A DNA stretch of 64,000 nt, from NCBI GenBank assembly GCA_035222895.1, contig JAVYIG010002218.1, positions 1 to 64,000 of the forward strand, written 5' to 3'. A model generated the notes under the pieces. The model did no database searches. It was not told where the DNA came from and worked only from the letters and a program-made list of their open reading frames with translations. This DNA comes from Strongylocentrotus droebachiensis. Its lineage: Eukaryota > Echinodermata > Echinoidea > Camarodonta > Strongylocentrotidae. Below are positions 35,101 to 46,095 of this stretch, piece by piece. The position numbers were made by a program, and so were the translations under genes. Positions within the stretch are counted from its first letter, which is position 1. Each line of letters opens with the position of its first letter.

Positions 35101-35695
35101 ACCTCCGCTGACCCCCTTCTTCTTCTCCTCTCTATCTAGGCCTCCCACCCCGCTGCTTCTCCACCCCTTCCCCCTCTCCATCTTCCTCTTCTCCCCATCC
35201 CCTTTCTCCCACTACATACTCGCTCTTTCCTCTCCCTTCCTCATCCCATTCCCTCTCAACTCTCCCCCTCCCCGTTCTATCTCTCCCCTCCCTCTCTTTC
35301 CCCACCCAAATCCTACAAAATGAAATCAAAACTTTGATCCTGCCATATCTCAATATTCAATTTTAGGGGGGGGGGGATATAGATGGTACCACCTTTTTCG
35401 ATCTGTTCACGATATATGACGGGTTAAAGTTGAATATAGCATCATGACATCATCATTTTCCCCACATCCTCTTGCACTTTCGCTCTTTCTCTTTCTCCCC
35501 CTTTCCACCCAATTCTTCCAACTAAAATCTAATCTTGGATCCTACCACCTCTCAATTTTAGGAGGACAAAAATATAGATATACCACCTTCTTCGATTTGT
35601 TCACTATATTATGACGGGTTAAAGTTGAATATAGCATCATGACATCATCATTTTCCCCACATCCTCTTGCACTTTCGCTCAAAATTGGAAATCCT
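35101..35695. repeat. Pyrimidine tract and short tandem duplication
   Basis: A CT-rich stretch (35101-35310) is followed by two copies of a block of about 180 bp, near 35325-35505 and 35528-35695. They share ACGGGTTAAAGTTGAATATA and CATGACATCATCATTTTCCC. The second copy is only slightly diverged. No coding potential. Confidence 0.7.
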
Positions 35696-36828
35696 CGTCA
35701 TTATTACCCGTTCGAGATTTGAGTGATGGGTATATCAAAAAGCGTGTTCTAGAAAATTCCAGCGGGATTGCTTTTTTATGGTATATCGCCGACAGATGTT
35801 GGGGAGAAATTTATTCCATTTTAGATTGAATCGAAAGTAGTCCTCTATTATATTCTCCACTACCGCCAATTTCCGTCATGGTGTCCTTAGAGCGCAAACA
35901 AATTTAAATTGGATAGCAAAACAATGGGTTTTATATCTCCTCCTGGAAGTGGATGTTCATGTCGGGAATAAAGATTTATGTATTTTTAAAAACATGCTTG
36001 ATTTCATTTTTTTATATCGTTTGGATTGAATTTATCCTTGAGAGACTGATTTTTACTTTTGCAATGAGTTCGATGTTTTGGTTACATGCATTACACGCAG
36101 AAAAACGGGGAAAATGATAACGATAATGATGATGATGATGATGCTGCTGATGCTACTGCTGATGAAGATGACAATTATTGTTGTTGTCGGTGGCGGTGGT
36201 GAAAACAATGATGGTGGTGATGGCGGTGAGGTGACGATGGTGTATTGGTGATGATGATGATGATGTCTTCGTAAGAGAAACTTGTGGGAATGTATATCTT
36301 GCTAATTAGGCCTACATATCTTGTACAAAATTGCACCTTCTACTGTTTGTCTTATGGATTGAACATGGCGGCCCATGAGCTAAATTAATATATTTTTTCG
36401 AACTTTTTTAGAAGATATGATATTTTTAAATTTAAACTTGATTTGTTTTGTATGGGAATGAAGGTGCCAGTAATGCACAGCATTGTGCAAATTCAGATTC
36501 CTAATTCACTTATATTGTGAAGACTACTAGTACTATCTTGACTTCATCATGGAGTGATGCATAAAAAATAGCAAAAGCGTAGAAAGCATAAATCTTTCTT
36601 TGAAATGACCTGTATTCGCTTCCATCTCTATAACTTAAATATACATAAGGTATGCGAAGCCTCGGAAGATTACTTTCTAGTTTTAAATATGTATTCGGCC
36701 CAATATTTCAAGTTAACAACAGTTGGGTACTCATGAACTCAGAACACAGTTAATTTTTATTCTAGCTCGTTTCATTGACGCCAGTAATATATACAGGCTT
36801 ACATTGTTGAAATGTTTATCGAGATTTA
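35696..36828. other. Unique stretch with a GAT microsatellite
   Basis: Contains a GAT/GGT trinucleotide-rich tract at 36118-36265. No gene is recognised. Confidence 0.5.
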
Positions 36829-37286
36829 GACCCCGTTCTCACTCACTTTGAAAGTGGTCTTAGTTAGACCGCTCCAGAGGAACGGGTCTTGAGGAACGGT
36901 TTGCGAGCGTTCACACTCCGAGCAGTTTTTTATGGCTCAAACCGCTCCACGAGTCAAAGCGGTCTTGTTGCTATGGCAGCTCAGGTCAGCAGGTCAATTT
37001 TTTCGCGCGCGGAATACAAACCGTATGTACCGTACTACATGTTTCGCACGGAACGTCACTAGCTCACTTCCGCTCAAAGTACGCTTCCGTTCACATTGCA
37101 CGTTAGAGCGGTCCAAACCGCTCTTAATAAGACCCGTTCCTCAAGACCACCACCCGAGGTGGTCTTCTGGAGCGGTCCAGAAGTCCACTTCCTGGACCAC
37201 TTTGACCGTTCTCACTCACCTAAGAACTGCTCCTGAGGAACGGGTCTTAGTTAGACCGCTCCAACGAAGTGAATGAGAACGGGGTC
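36829..37286. mobile_element. Foldback MITE with GACCCCGTTCTCA ends
   Basis: A 458-bp element with terminal inverted repeats GACCCCGTTCTCACTCACTT and AAGTGAATGAGAACGGGGTC (one mismatch). The subterminal regions repeat motifs such as GGTCTTAGTTAGACCGCTCC and GAGGAACGGGTCTT in both orientations, which would bind a transposase many times and fold strongly. No ORF of interest. The target duplication is unclear. Confidence 0.8.
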
Positions 37287-38119
37287 ATAGAAATTGCGGC
37301 ATTGAGTTGGCGTTTAGCGAGGTCGCCCAACAAAAGGGAAATCACACGAACGAAATATTTTCTTAAAGTTTGAATAATTCTTATTGTTAAAATGAAAAGG
37401 GGGGAATCTGGCGTCGCGACTTTTATCACCACTCGGCAAGCGTTGCAGTTACCTGTCAAATAAAATTAGACCGTGAGACAATTTTAACACATTTAGGCCA
37501 AATATGTGTTATTATTTTTCTCCACGCGCTGTTTGAGGAGTGAGTTAGTGCTGAATGATTGATTGAGTTTCTCGATTTCTTTTTACGTAGCGAGTTTTCT
37601 TTTCATGTTGCGAGTTTTCTTTTCATGCAGCGAGTGAGCGTAATTGAAGTCAGCCGCTTACAAGGTCCTCCTTTCTTCTTGCGCAGGGGCTGGAAGTTGG
37701 TGTAACAGTGTTTTCTGTCCCACGTGGTGCAGTTATCCTATTGGACTACATAATCAGTTATTTAAATCCGTCCGCATTCTAGTAAGGAGAAAAGAGTTTG
37801 ATTTAGTAAATCTATCAGTAAACTTCCCTTACTTGAATTAAAGATCGCCGTTCTTGTAGAGAATCGGGGTTTTTATATCAAAAAGAATTACAGATTCAGG
37901 AGGTAATAGCTAAGTTGTGTCAAATAATGTTATGTTTCGTACGTTTAATATGAAACATTTATTGTTAAACTTGTGTAGCCATTGAACATAGAATTGCCCA
38001 AAATTCGTCACACATATAAAGTTGGGCTTTTCTTTAACTAATATATATTTCAGAATGTATATAGTGCTCTAATTATACTGCATTGACTATTCATGATACA
38101 CATGCATGTTATTTGTTAA
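37287..38119. other. Unique stretch
   Basis: No gene is recognised. CGAGTTTTCTTTTCATG is repeated near 37590-37630. Confidence 0.45.
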
Positions 38120-38695
38120 AGAGAAAGTTGAGTTCTGGTGAAAATGAAAATAATTTGTGAGCTTTATCATTTTTTTGAATGATGTATCTGTTTTATTTTG
38201 GGAAAAAGATGATTGCTTTTCAAATGTCCAACATTTTAAAATATTACGAGAAAGGGTTAAAGTTTGGTTCAATCATTCATGCCACATGTGTTTAAATAGT
38301 CCCATATTATACCAATTTGTGTGTGCAATACATGCGACTGCAGTGTTAGCAAGATCTAATCAATTTATTTTCATTTTAATTCTTACACAACCTCATAGTG
38401 TACATAATCATGAGCACCCTTTCCTAATTGCCGTCAGACGGTTTCTTTATGTAACAGCTCCTTTACCTCCTATACTTAAGAATTGTCATACTATCACAGC
38501 TTTAAAGAGGTGTCTTAAAACACTTTTTTTTTATAAATATTCCTCTCTGTTTGTAATTAATGTTAGCTCCATCTGTTTGTATGTATGTACTTCTTGTTTA
38601 TGCGCTTCGTATCTAATAAAAAGGCACTTCATGAATGTATTGTTATTATCATTTTTATTATTGTAATCTCATGACCAGTCAACCCCACTTTATCT
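38120..38695. mobile_element. TTAA MITE, AGAACTCACC family, enlarged copy
   Basis: The left end AGAGAAAGTTGAGTTCTGGT follows TTAA (38116-38119). The right end ACCAGTCAACCCCACTTTAT(CT) precedes TTAC (38696-38699), an eroded TTAA. At 576 bp it is 190 bp longer than its relatives. An internal ORF includes TAPLPPILKNCHTITALKRC followed by LKTLFF, which resembles the C-terminal end of Jockey/CR1 LINE proteins and is followed by an ATT-rich tail (38640-38665). I infer a truncated LINE end inserted into the MITE. Confidence 0.6.
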
Positions 38696-39097
38696 TTACA
38701 GATAAAGACCGATAGTGGTAAAATTGCGGTTCAAGGGTGTTAGATGCAAAATATCCATCCAATATTGTTTAAATATTGCCTTCAGAGGTATAGATGACAA
38801 TACTTCAACCTAAATTCGCTATAAAAGAAGCAGAAATATATGCCCAAATGTTCAATGTTAAAGTGCATTCGCGATATCTATCCAGGCCGGATCGATATGA
38901 TAATTTACCAAATATATCAATTAGTAGGCGGTTTCCCGGCAAAATTTGTATCATCACTTATTAGTCAAAACATATTCTTTCACATGATTGGTAAATGGTA
39001 ATAAGAGCTTCCATTTCATTTTTTTAAGGGGGGATGGTTTCCAAAACTGGTATATCCCTTTAAGACGCACGCATACGAAGTCCCTTTTTAGGGGACG
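38696..39097. other. Unique stretch
   Basis: No feature recognised. Confidence 0.4.
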
Positions 39098-39246
39098 ATA
39101 CAAATATTTGAGAGGATGGTGACTGATATAAATGGCGCGAAAAACAGCTGTGTGTCGTGCCGTCTGCCGACAATGACCGAGATCGATCTGATGAGGTTTA
39201 AAGATGATCATTATCCACTTAGCAGTTCTCTGAGGAGGAGACCAAG
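39098..39246 (+). other. Possible orphan exon (weak)
   Basis: A pyrimidine-rich acceptor (TCCCTTTTTAG) near 39085-39095 is followed by an open frame reading FERMVTDINGAKNSCVSCRL and then PTMTEIDLMRFKDDHYPLSS. A GTATGT donor lies near 39247. The stretch is more GC-rich than its surroundings. I recognise no protein family, and such signals arise by chance often. Treat it as a hypothesis only. Confidence 0.2.
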
Positions 39247-40920
39247 TATGTTCTCTCATCCATATTTAGCCATTTTGTGGATGCCAAGTTTATCAAGAAT
39301 CTCAATGAAGCCCGCTGTGAAGTGTTAAGAAGATGGGTTAATGTTTTACTAGTCCTTTTAACGATGCGACGGATTTTTTTTCTTTCTCTCCAGTCATGGT
39401 TCCATGGCAACGGGGTCCACTGTAAAAGAGAAAGTATTGCTGCATTTTATGCTCTATGAACTTTCGGAAATCCCTCTATTACTATGGTTAAGAGAAAGAC
39501 AAGTTTTAAATTTAAATATTAGATTGGGTTTAAGGACATATTCAAAGGGGGTGGATAGGTGTTTATACAGAAATTGAAAGAAAACGTTTGGTTGTGCAGT
39601 GTTCAGCTTGGAAAGAAAGGGACATCGTCTAATGGTAACAAAAATAAGACGTGGAGAACATTTTATTTATTTATCTTTATTCATTCAGTTGAATCCATTT
39701 GTTATTATGATGTAACCCTTATTAGAACAATTTTTGTTTTTCACATGCTTTGGTGCCTCTTACGTAAGAAATACCCCCACATGGGCCGTTGCTTTTAAGA
39801 GAATATGACGTTATGTGAAAGGAAATAACACATTACTACCCAAATCCGAAAATACACATGAAAATAACAAGAATAACGTCAACAAATATTTGCTGCACTC
39901 CATTGAAATGGGAATCAGCTAGACACGGGGGAGTGGGGAAATAAAAACAAAGTTAGAGAAATGGCTCCCTCCAAACATGCCAAATGCATCATTGCACGTA
40001 TGTACCCTTTCCGCCATGTTTGCCATTATCCGAGTCCAATTGATGCATATGCAACCGAATGCGCTGTTGATAGATTTAAACTTAAAGCGCACTGATTGAT
40101 GTCATTACGGACCCATTATCGAAAACAGCTTTGCGGTAGCCTAGGACTATCTATACATATGAGCGATATACAATGAGCATTTGACATCTGTGAAACATTA
40201 ATGTATTGCGCCTTTTTTTTTTTTATCTCACGTCGGTACGTCATTCAATCAACATGCGTATTGAGTCAAACGTGACCATTCAAATCAACAGAAAGTTTTC
40301 CAAAGTAAATTCTTGCTTCAATTTTGCCAAAAGTGTCGTTAAAAAATATCATCACATCTAGAATACATATTAAGTACAAAAAGAAAAAAAAGGAAAAGAA
40401 AGATACTTCAGTCAGTAATGAAATAGTAATTAAAGTGATCGATATGCGTTGAAGATACCTTTAAATGGTTATGCTGATTTTGCATTTGTTAAACCTTAAT
40501 TTGTATCAGTTATATTAGAAATATATATAATATTGAATATTAAAAATATTTTATCCATCAAGAAAGGTGAAGCCTTGAAGGAAGAGGAGGGAGAGAACGA
40601 GAGGGAGAGCGGAGGATTAGGAAGGGAGGAGATGGATTTGGAAGGAGGGGGTCATCCATATCAATTTGACGGGTAAAATATATTTTCCCCACTCATCCTG
40701 AGTTCTATATCATCATCATGATTCGTGCAAAATTGGTATTTTGTTGGTGAATGATGAAGGCCTGACCCAGTCCGCCACTGAATGTTCATGTTATTACTTA
40801 TATACCAACATTTCCCTGGTTTCGAGCCAATTTTGCTATCCCCAGGATCCCAAAACATAATCCAAAGACAGACGTTTCTCATCAGAGTGGTTTCGGAGCT
40901 CACGTTATCCGATCCCACTC
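39247..40920. other. Unique stretch
   Basis: No gene is recognised. A/T-rich with a GA-rich tract at 40575-40650. Confidence 0.45.
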
Positions 40921-40936
40921 CACAAGTTGTACAACT

Positions 40937-40989
40937 TTGACCTTCGATGACCCTTCAGGTGTCACGTGTCTGTAGAGGTCACGGGGTCA
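40937..40989. promoter_or_regulatory. Nuclear-receptor half-site cluster around an E-box
   Basis: TGACCTTCGATGACCC (reverse complement: GGGTCA, 4-bp spacer, AGGTCA) and AGGTCACGGGGTCA (direct repeat, 2-bp spacer) flank TCACGTGTC. The two halves form an imperfect inverted repeat. AGGTCA repeats are known nuclear-receptor sites. No gene is next to them here, so activity is speculative. Confidence 0.2.
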
Positions 40990-41071
40990 AGTTGAAAAAC
41001 GAGATCGCGCTGCAAAGCAAAGAACACAAGACAAATATTGCTCGTTTGGGATTACAGCATCAGAGACTGCA

Positions 41072-41441
41072 GCCTTGTTCGCACGGGACCCACGTAGTTT
41101 AAACTTTAAGTTTGCGAAACCTCGTAGTTTTAAACATTCACCCACTATAACACCGACGAGGGCTCACATCCGGTCGACACGTCAAGCGTTCAACGTTTTA
41201 AACTGTAAGCCAGGCTAGTTGAAGTAACTTTGGAGTTAAGCGCCTCCGCACGGCACACAACTTTGAGAGAGGACACCCTTACTCTCGGCTCGTACTTATC
41301 GTGCTAACCATAACATCACATGCGTTTTTAAATATTAAACAATTACCACGAGTTCGTCTGCACGGTCCGTTTTACAAGACAACTTTCAAGTTTAAACGCA
41401 CTACCTCAATTTTAAGTTTAAGGATCATCGTGTGAACCCAA
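41072..41441. mobile_element. Candidate decayed MITE
   Basis: Imperfect inverted ends: TTGTTCGCACGGGACC on the left, and on the right GGGTTCACACGATGATCC (read as reverse complement). Both are followed by TTTAAACTT-like sequence. About 370 bp, non-coding, strongly diverged. The target duplication is not visible. Confidence 0.35.
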
Positions 41442-41604
41442 CGTATATCTCCAAGTTGGCAGTCTACAGTAAACATGACTTCTATTTTATATCGTAGTAG
41501 GTCCATGCTCTATCGGATTACAGAGCTGCCAACTAGTACGGATTTCCCGTAATTGGTACGGAAATTAACGACCATTACGGAATGTTGTCTCAAATTACGG
41601 ATTT

Positions 41605-41628
41605 AAAAAAAAAAAAAAAAAAAAAAAA

Positions 41629-41663
<35 letters not shown>
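41605..41663. repeat. A25-G-T33 palindromic homopolymer
   Basis: A run of 25 A, one G, then 33 T. The T run is the poly(A) tail of the minus-strand LINE. The A run lies at the boundary with the host element. The pair could extrude as a hairpin and is a likely assembly weak point. Confidence 0.85.
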
Positions 41664-41666
<3 letters not shown>

Positions 41667-44600
41667 GAATTAAATATTTTTTTATTTTTTTTTATTTAGG
41701 TTTTATTTCCACATTAACTGCATATGAAAAGAATTTACAAAGTAAGGCATATACAAGGTAACAAAACATGTACATAATATTCGATTGATACAACAGTAAT
41801 TCAAACGATGTAATGGCAAGTTATTAAATACATATGATGCTAACAATTATCTACAGTAATGAGGAGGAAACCTTGGAAGCATTATGCTTGTAATTAAGGT
41901 TCCCTTTACATAATACATTTTTTTACATAATATTTAAAACAAAAAACAAAACAAAAGAACAAAAACGAGTGTGTGGTGCAGCCAGCCAACAAGTGTTGAT
42001 AATACCGATGGTCTCTATCATGATGACCTTAAACATTTTTATACTGGAGTAGAAGTTTATGTTTCAGGTGATATTTAAAAGTAATTAAACTTGGCAGCTG
42101 TTTGAGCGAAATGTCTAAGGAGTTCCAGTACACAGGACCAGTATAAATCAAAGTTTTTTGTTTTAGTAAAGTTCTCAGTTTGTGTAAGTGAAAAAAGGAA
42201 GACTGTCGGGTTGGATAATTATGAATTTGTTGATTCTTTTGGAATATCGACGTGATGGCATGAGGAAGTTCGTTAGAATTTAATCTAAACATAAAACAGC
42301 CTAAAAAGAAATTATACAGGTCATGAACTTTCAATATTTTATTTTCTAAAAATAAACTATTAGTGTGGCTTAACCTATTAGTGTGGCAGATTATTCGTAT
42401 GACGCGTTTTTGAAGTATCAATAATTTGTCCAACTGGTAATTAAATGAATTCCCCCATGCAAGTATGCCATAGTTAAGATAAGGCAAGATAAGCGTCGAG
42501 TACAAACTTTTCAAAATATACTTAGGAAAAGACATTTTTAATTTATTGATTATTCCAATGTTCCTTGATAGAGTTTTACTCAATTGTAAGTTATGTTCTT
42601 TCCAAGAAAGTTTATTGTCAATTATAAAACCAAGGAATTTTGATGAATCAACTAAGTGTATAATTGTATCATTGATGTAAACATTGCCAGGCAATCCCGA
42701 AATAGAGTTGCTGAAGAGCATACATTGAGTTTTATTTAAGTTCAAGGAAAGTTTGTTGGCACAAATCCACTCTTCAACAAGTTTCATTTCAAGATTTACG
42801 GTTTCAAGTAGTGAATTGGGGTTTTTGTGTGAGAAAAACACAGAAGAATCATCAGCAAATAATATAAACGACAAAACATTGGATGAGTTTTGAAAGTCAT
42901 TCATATACAATATAAATAGAAGAGGCCCCAGAAGGGATCCTTGTGGCACTCCACAAATTAACTGTTGAAAGGCCGAGTCTGCTTCATTTATTGATACGTA
43001 TTGTTTCCTACCCTTGAGGTAACTTTCGAACCACTCCAAGGCCCTTCCACGTATACCATAGTGTGAAAGTTTGTATAGTAGAATTTGATGGTCGATTGTG
43101 TCAAAGGCCTTGGAGAGGTCCAGAAACATCCCAAGGGTATGAGAGTGTTCATCAATTGCAGAAGTAACATGATTAATGAAATGTAAAATAGCATGAACAG
43201 TCGAATGTTTTTGTCTGAAGCCAAACTGTGAGTCGGAGAATATATTATTACTAACTAAAAAAGCTACTGTGCGATCATAGATGAGTTTTTCTAACACTTT
43301 AGAGATGGAAGACAGGAGAGATATGGGCCTGTAATTACATGAATCTAAGGGGTCACCCTTTTTAAAAATCGGAACAACTTTTGCAAGTTTCATGGCATCG
43401 GGAACTACACCCTGAGACATGGAAAGATTAAATATGTGTTCTAGGGGAACAACTATTTCGTGTATAATATTGATCAATAAAAAGTTACTGACTTCATCAT
43501 GACCCGCACTTCTTTTTTCTTTGAAATTTTTAACAAGTTTTAGAATTTCAGATGCGTTGGTTGGACTAAAAAATATAGAATTCTGATTTTTGTTATTCAA
43601 AAAAGAATGAAAGGGTTTTCCGACAACAGGAATTTTCTTGGCAAGATTGGGTCCAATGTTTGAGAAGTAATCATTAAAGTGATTAGCAATAGATTCTTCA
43701 TCATTGATGGTTTTATTATCCTCTCGGATTTGTTTTATGCTTTTTTTCCCACTCTTTTTGTTCAATGCCTTATTAATAACTCCCCATGTTTCCTTTATGT
43801 TGGATTTCTTTTTTTCAAACTGGGTACAATAATATCTCTGTTTCTCTAATCGCATAATCTTTGTCAAAGTGTTTTTATATTTAACATATTTTTCACGAAG
43901 TTTAGGTTTGGGATTCGCACGAAATTTATAATACAAGTTATTTTTCCTATTAATAGATCTTAATAAAGATTTAGAGACCCAAGGATTACGTGGTTCATGT
44001 CTATAACTGGAAAATTTGCATCTCTCTAGAGGAATACATTCGTCAAGAGCTATTTTTAGAACGTGGATAAAATTGTTGTAAGATACATTAACATCAATAT
44101 GAGCCAAAACTTCTGCCCAATCGATCGATCCCAGCTTTCCCTTTAATTTATCAATTTTGGAAGCTGTAAATTTCCTTACTATTTTTGACGAGGGAGGTGA
44201 TTTAGCAAGATTAAATAAACTTTGAATTTTGCAATAAACTGGACAGTGATCTGATATGTCAGACAGTATGATGCCAGATTCAGTTTGTAAATGATCAACA
44301 TTTACAAATATATTATCGATGAGAGTACACGAATGAGTGGATAACCGCGTGGGTTTTGATATTACTGGAACAAAAGAATACGAAAGTAAGGTATCCAGAA
44401 AATCATGAGAGAACTGATTATCATTACATTTTAACAAATCAACATTGAAATCTCCCATAATGATGCAATGTTTATTTTGAAGAAGGGGGTGAACAAGTAA
44501 ATGCTGCATTTCAACTAAGAATTCGTTGTGATTTGAAGACGGGGGACGATAAATAGTACCAACTACGATATTTTTCTTGTTTTGTAAGACTAATTCGATA

Positions 44601-45400
44601 AAGACCACTTCCATTGCCAGATTCATTGTGTTTATATCAGAAAGTACTTTAAAATTTAGATGGTCTGGAACATACATTGCAACGCCTCCACCTCTTTTAT
44701 TCGTACGGTTATTAAATATGAGGTTATGTTGAGAAAGAGAAAAAAGGGAATGAGGCTGGTCTTGTAACCATGTTTCTGTGAGACCGATAATAAAGTTACA
44801 CAGATCAATATTGTCCAGCAATAAAGTTAACTGCTCAAAATTTTTGTTCAGGCTACGAATATTCAGGTTCAAGAAATTTAAATCACATTTTGATGTGCTT
44901 TTAACATTTTGAATAAACTGGTTTTGAGTAAGGTATTGAGATTCTCTTACATAATGAATATCATTAGGATCAAACTGAAGTAACATTTCATCGAATTTAC
45001 TATTGAGGGTATCTGAAATACGTTTCTCATAACGTTCGTCAGATGAGGAAGTTAAATCAACATTATGCAAAGTGTGAAATAATATGTCTAAATCAATATC
45101 ACTTGTTTCAGCAAAAGGTAAGTCAGTCATCATTACGTTCAGAAAAGTGTAGGAATATCAGTACATTGCAAAAAGTGGTAGTAATTAAACACGGCTGGCC
45201 AGCTGCAGAACACATAATAACTACAAATAACAAACATGGGGGGGAGGACAAACCCAAACAGAAAAAAACAAAGACAATTAAATTTACTACATTTGTCATC
45301 CATTTGAGGACTACAATGTGCATCCCCAAAATAGGTATCGATTTCAGTTTAGGATTAACCTGCTTAGGTCCTAAATTCAAAGTAGAAGAACAGCAAGAGA
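41631..45400 (-). mobile_element. CR1/Jockey-superfamily LINE, near full length
   Basis: From its poly(A) tail (T33 on the plus strand, 41631-41663) through a 3' UTR of about 365 bp, the intact ORF (42029-45133) and some 5' sequence of uncertain extent. The upstream end is not fixed: a target duplication could not be seen, and no ORF1 is recognised. The absence of stops in a 3.1-kb frame suggests recent insertion, later than the surrounding DNA element. Confidence 0.8.
42029..45133 (-). CDS. LINE endonuclease-reverse transcriptase, intact 1034-residue ORF
   Basis: This protein nicks the target DNA and copies the element's RNA into it. The AP-endonuclease-like domain spans about residues 85-300: LNLNIRSLN (88-96), TETW (119-122, catalytic Glu), RGGGVAMY (147-154), IYRPP (194-198), GDFNVD (227-232) and SDHCPV (294-299). 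The reverse transcriptase spans about 560-840: VVPIFKKGD (586-594), NYRPISLL (600-607), FGFRQKHST (637-645), LDLSKAFD (671-678), GVPQGSLLGP (728-737), FADD (759-762, replacing the commoner YADD) and FLGFIID (833-839). A C-terminal region with YPTRQSSFFHL (973-983) is shared with the decayed copy at 5511-6800. There is no RNase H. All catalytic residues I can check are present, with no stops. The clade is CR1/L2/Daphne-like by motif style; I cannot place it more exactly. Confidence 0.95.
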   Translation of the reverse strand: MMTDLPFAETSDIDLDILFHTLHNVDLTSSSDERYEKRISDTLNSKFDEMLLQFDPNDIHYVRESQYLTQNQFIQNVKSTSKCDLNFLNLNIRSLNKNFEQLTLLLDNIDLCNFIIGLTETWLQDQPHSLFSLSQHNLIFNNRTNKRGGGVAMYVPDHLNFKVLSDINTMNLAMEVVFIELVLQNKKNIVVGTIYRPPSSNHNEFLVEMQHLLVHPLLQNKHCIIMGDFNVDLLKCNDNQFSHDFLDTLLSYSFVPVISKPTRLSTHSCTLIDNIFVNVDHLQTESGIILSDISDHCPVYCKIQSLFNLAKSPPSSKIVRKFTASKIDKLKGKLGSIDWAEVLAHIDVNVSYNNFIHVLKIALDECIPLERCKFSSYRHEPRNPWVSKSLLRSINRKNNLYYKFRANPKPKLREKYVKYKNTLTKIMRLEKQRYYCTQFEKKKSNIKETWGVINKALNKKSGKKSIKQIREDNKTINDEESIANHFNDYFSNIGPNLAKKIPVVGKPFHSFLNNKNQNSIFFSPTNASEILKLVKNFKEKRSAGHDEVSNFLLINIIHEIVVPLEHIFNLSMSQGVVPDAMKLAKVVPIFKKGDPLDSCNYRPISLLSSISKVLEKLIYDRTVAFLVSNNIFSDSQFGFRQKHSTVHAILHFINHVTSAIDEHSHTLGMFLDLSKAFDTIDHQILLYKLSHYGIRGRALEWFESYLKGRKQYVSINEADSAFQQLICGVPQGSLLGPLLFILYMNDFQNSSNVLSFILFADDSSVFFSHKNPNSLLETVNLEMKLVEEWICANKLSLNLNKTQCMLFSNSISGLPGNVYINDTIIHLVDSSKFLGFIIDNKLSWKEHNLQLSKTLSRNIGIINKLKMSFPKYILKSLYSTLILPYLNYGILAWGNSFNYQLDKLLILQKRVIRIICHTNRLSHTNSLFLENKILKVHDLYNFFLGCFMFRLNSNELPHAITSIFQKNQQIHNYPTRQSSFFHLHKLRTLLKQKTLIYTGPVYWNSLDISLKQLPSLITFKYHLKHKLLLQYKNV

Positions 45401-45512
45401 AAGTACAAAATTAATAAAGGCTGTTTGCTTACGAAAATATAAGTTAATTAACATATTAAATTAGCATAAATAAAGATGGCGGAAAGAAATAGAGGGAGAG
45501 AGGGAGAGAGAG

Positions 45513-45543
<31 letters not shown>

Positions 45544-46095
45544 AAGAGCGAGAGAGAGAACGAGTCTTTTCTTTTCACAGAGGAGGAGACCTCTCGGTGC
45601 CCAACATAACCATTTATAACGTGATACTTTAGGTGTATGGACCTGTACATCCAGAACATTAAGAAATTGCAGGCTGGAATCAAGTACATGGTACATGTAC
45701 ATGTATGTGAGCACAAAAGAATACCCAACTCACAGACATACCAAGTCAAACAAAGCACCTGGAATTCAATGTCGATTACCGAGGAATGTCATTGGCCATG
45801 ATGTAGAAGAACCAGAAATATTTGAGATTCATAGGTGGTGGTCATACAATGAACTGTAAATGACCTTATACATGTTCAATACATCATAATAATGGTGAAC
45901 TCGATTATCAGGTAAAAAAACTACATCAAGAAAAATGGTTTCTCTTCCTTTTCCTTCCCTATAAGGAAGTTTATGCTGTTTAATCATCTTGATACATATA
46001 AAACAGGAGTAAAGAAAAACATAGTAACAGCATCATTAAGCAATTTCCAAACTTGACTTGAAAACAGAAGACTAGAAGTAAACGATTTACTCTCA

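Noticed and set aside
45123-45380. 85-residue minus-strand ORF overlapping the LINE start by 11 bases, possible ORF1
   Set aside because: It is hydrophobic and cysteine-rich without zinc knuckle, PHD, esterase or coiled-coil features expected of a LINE ORF1; position alone is not enough.
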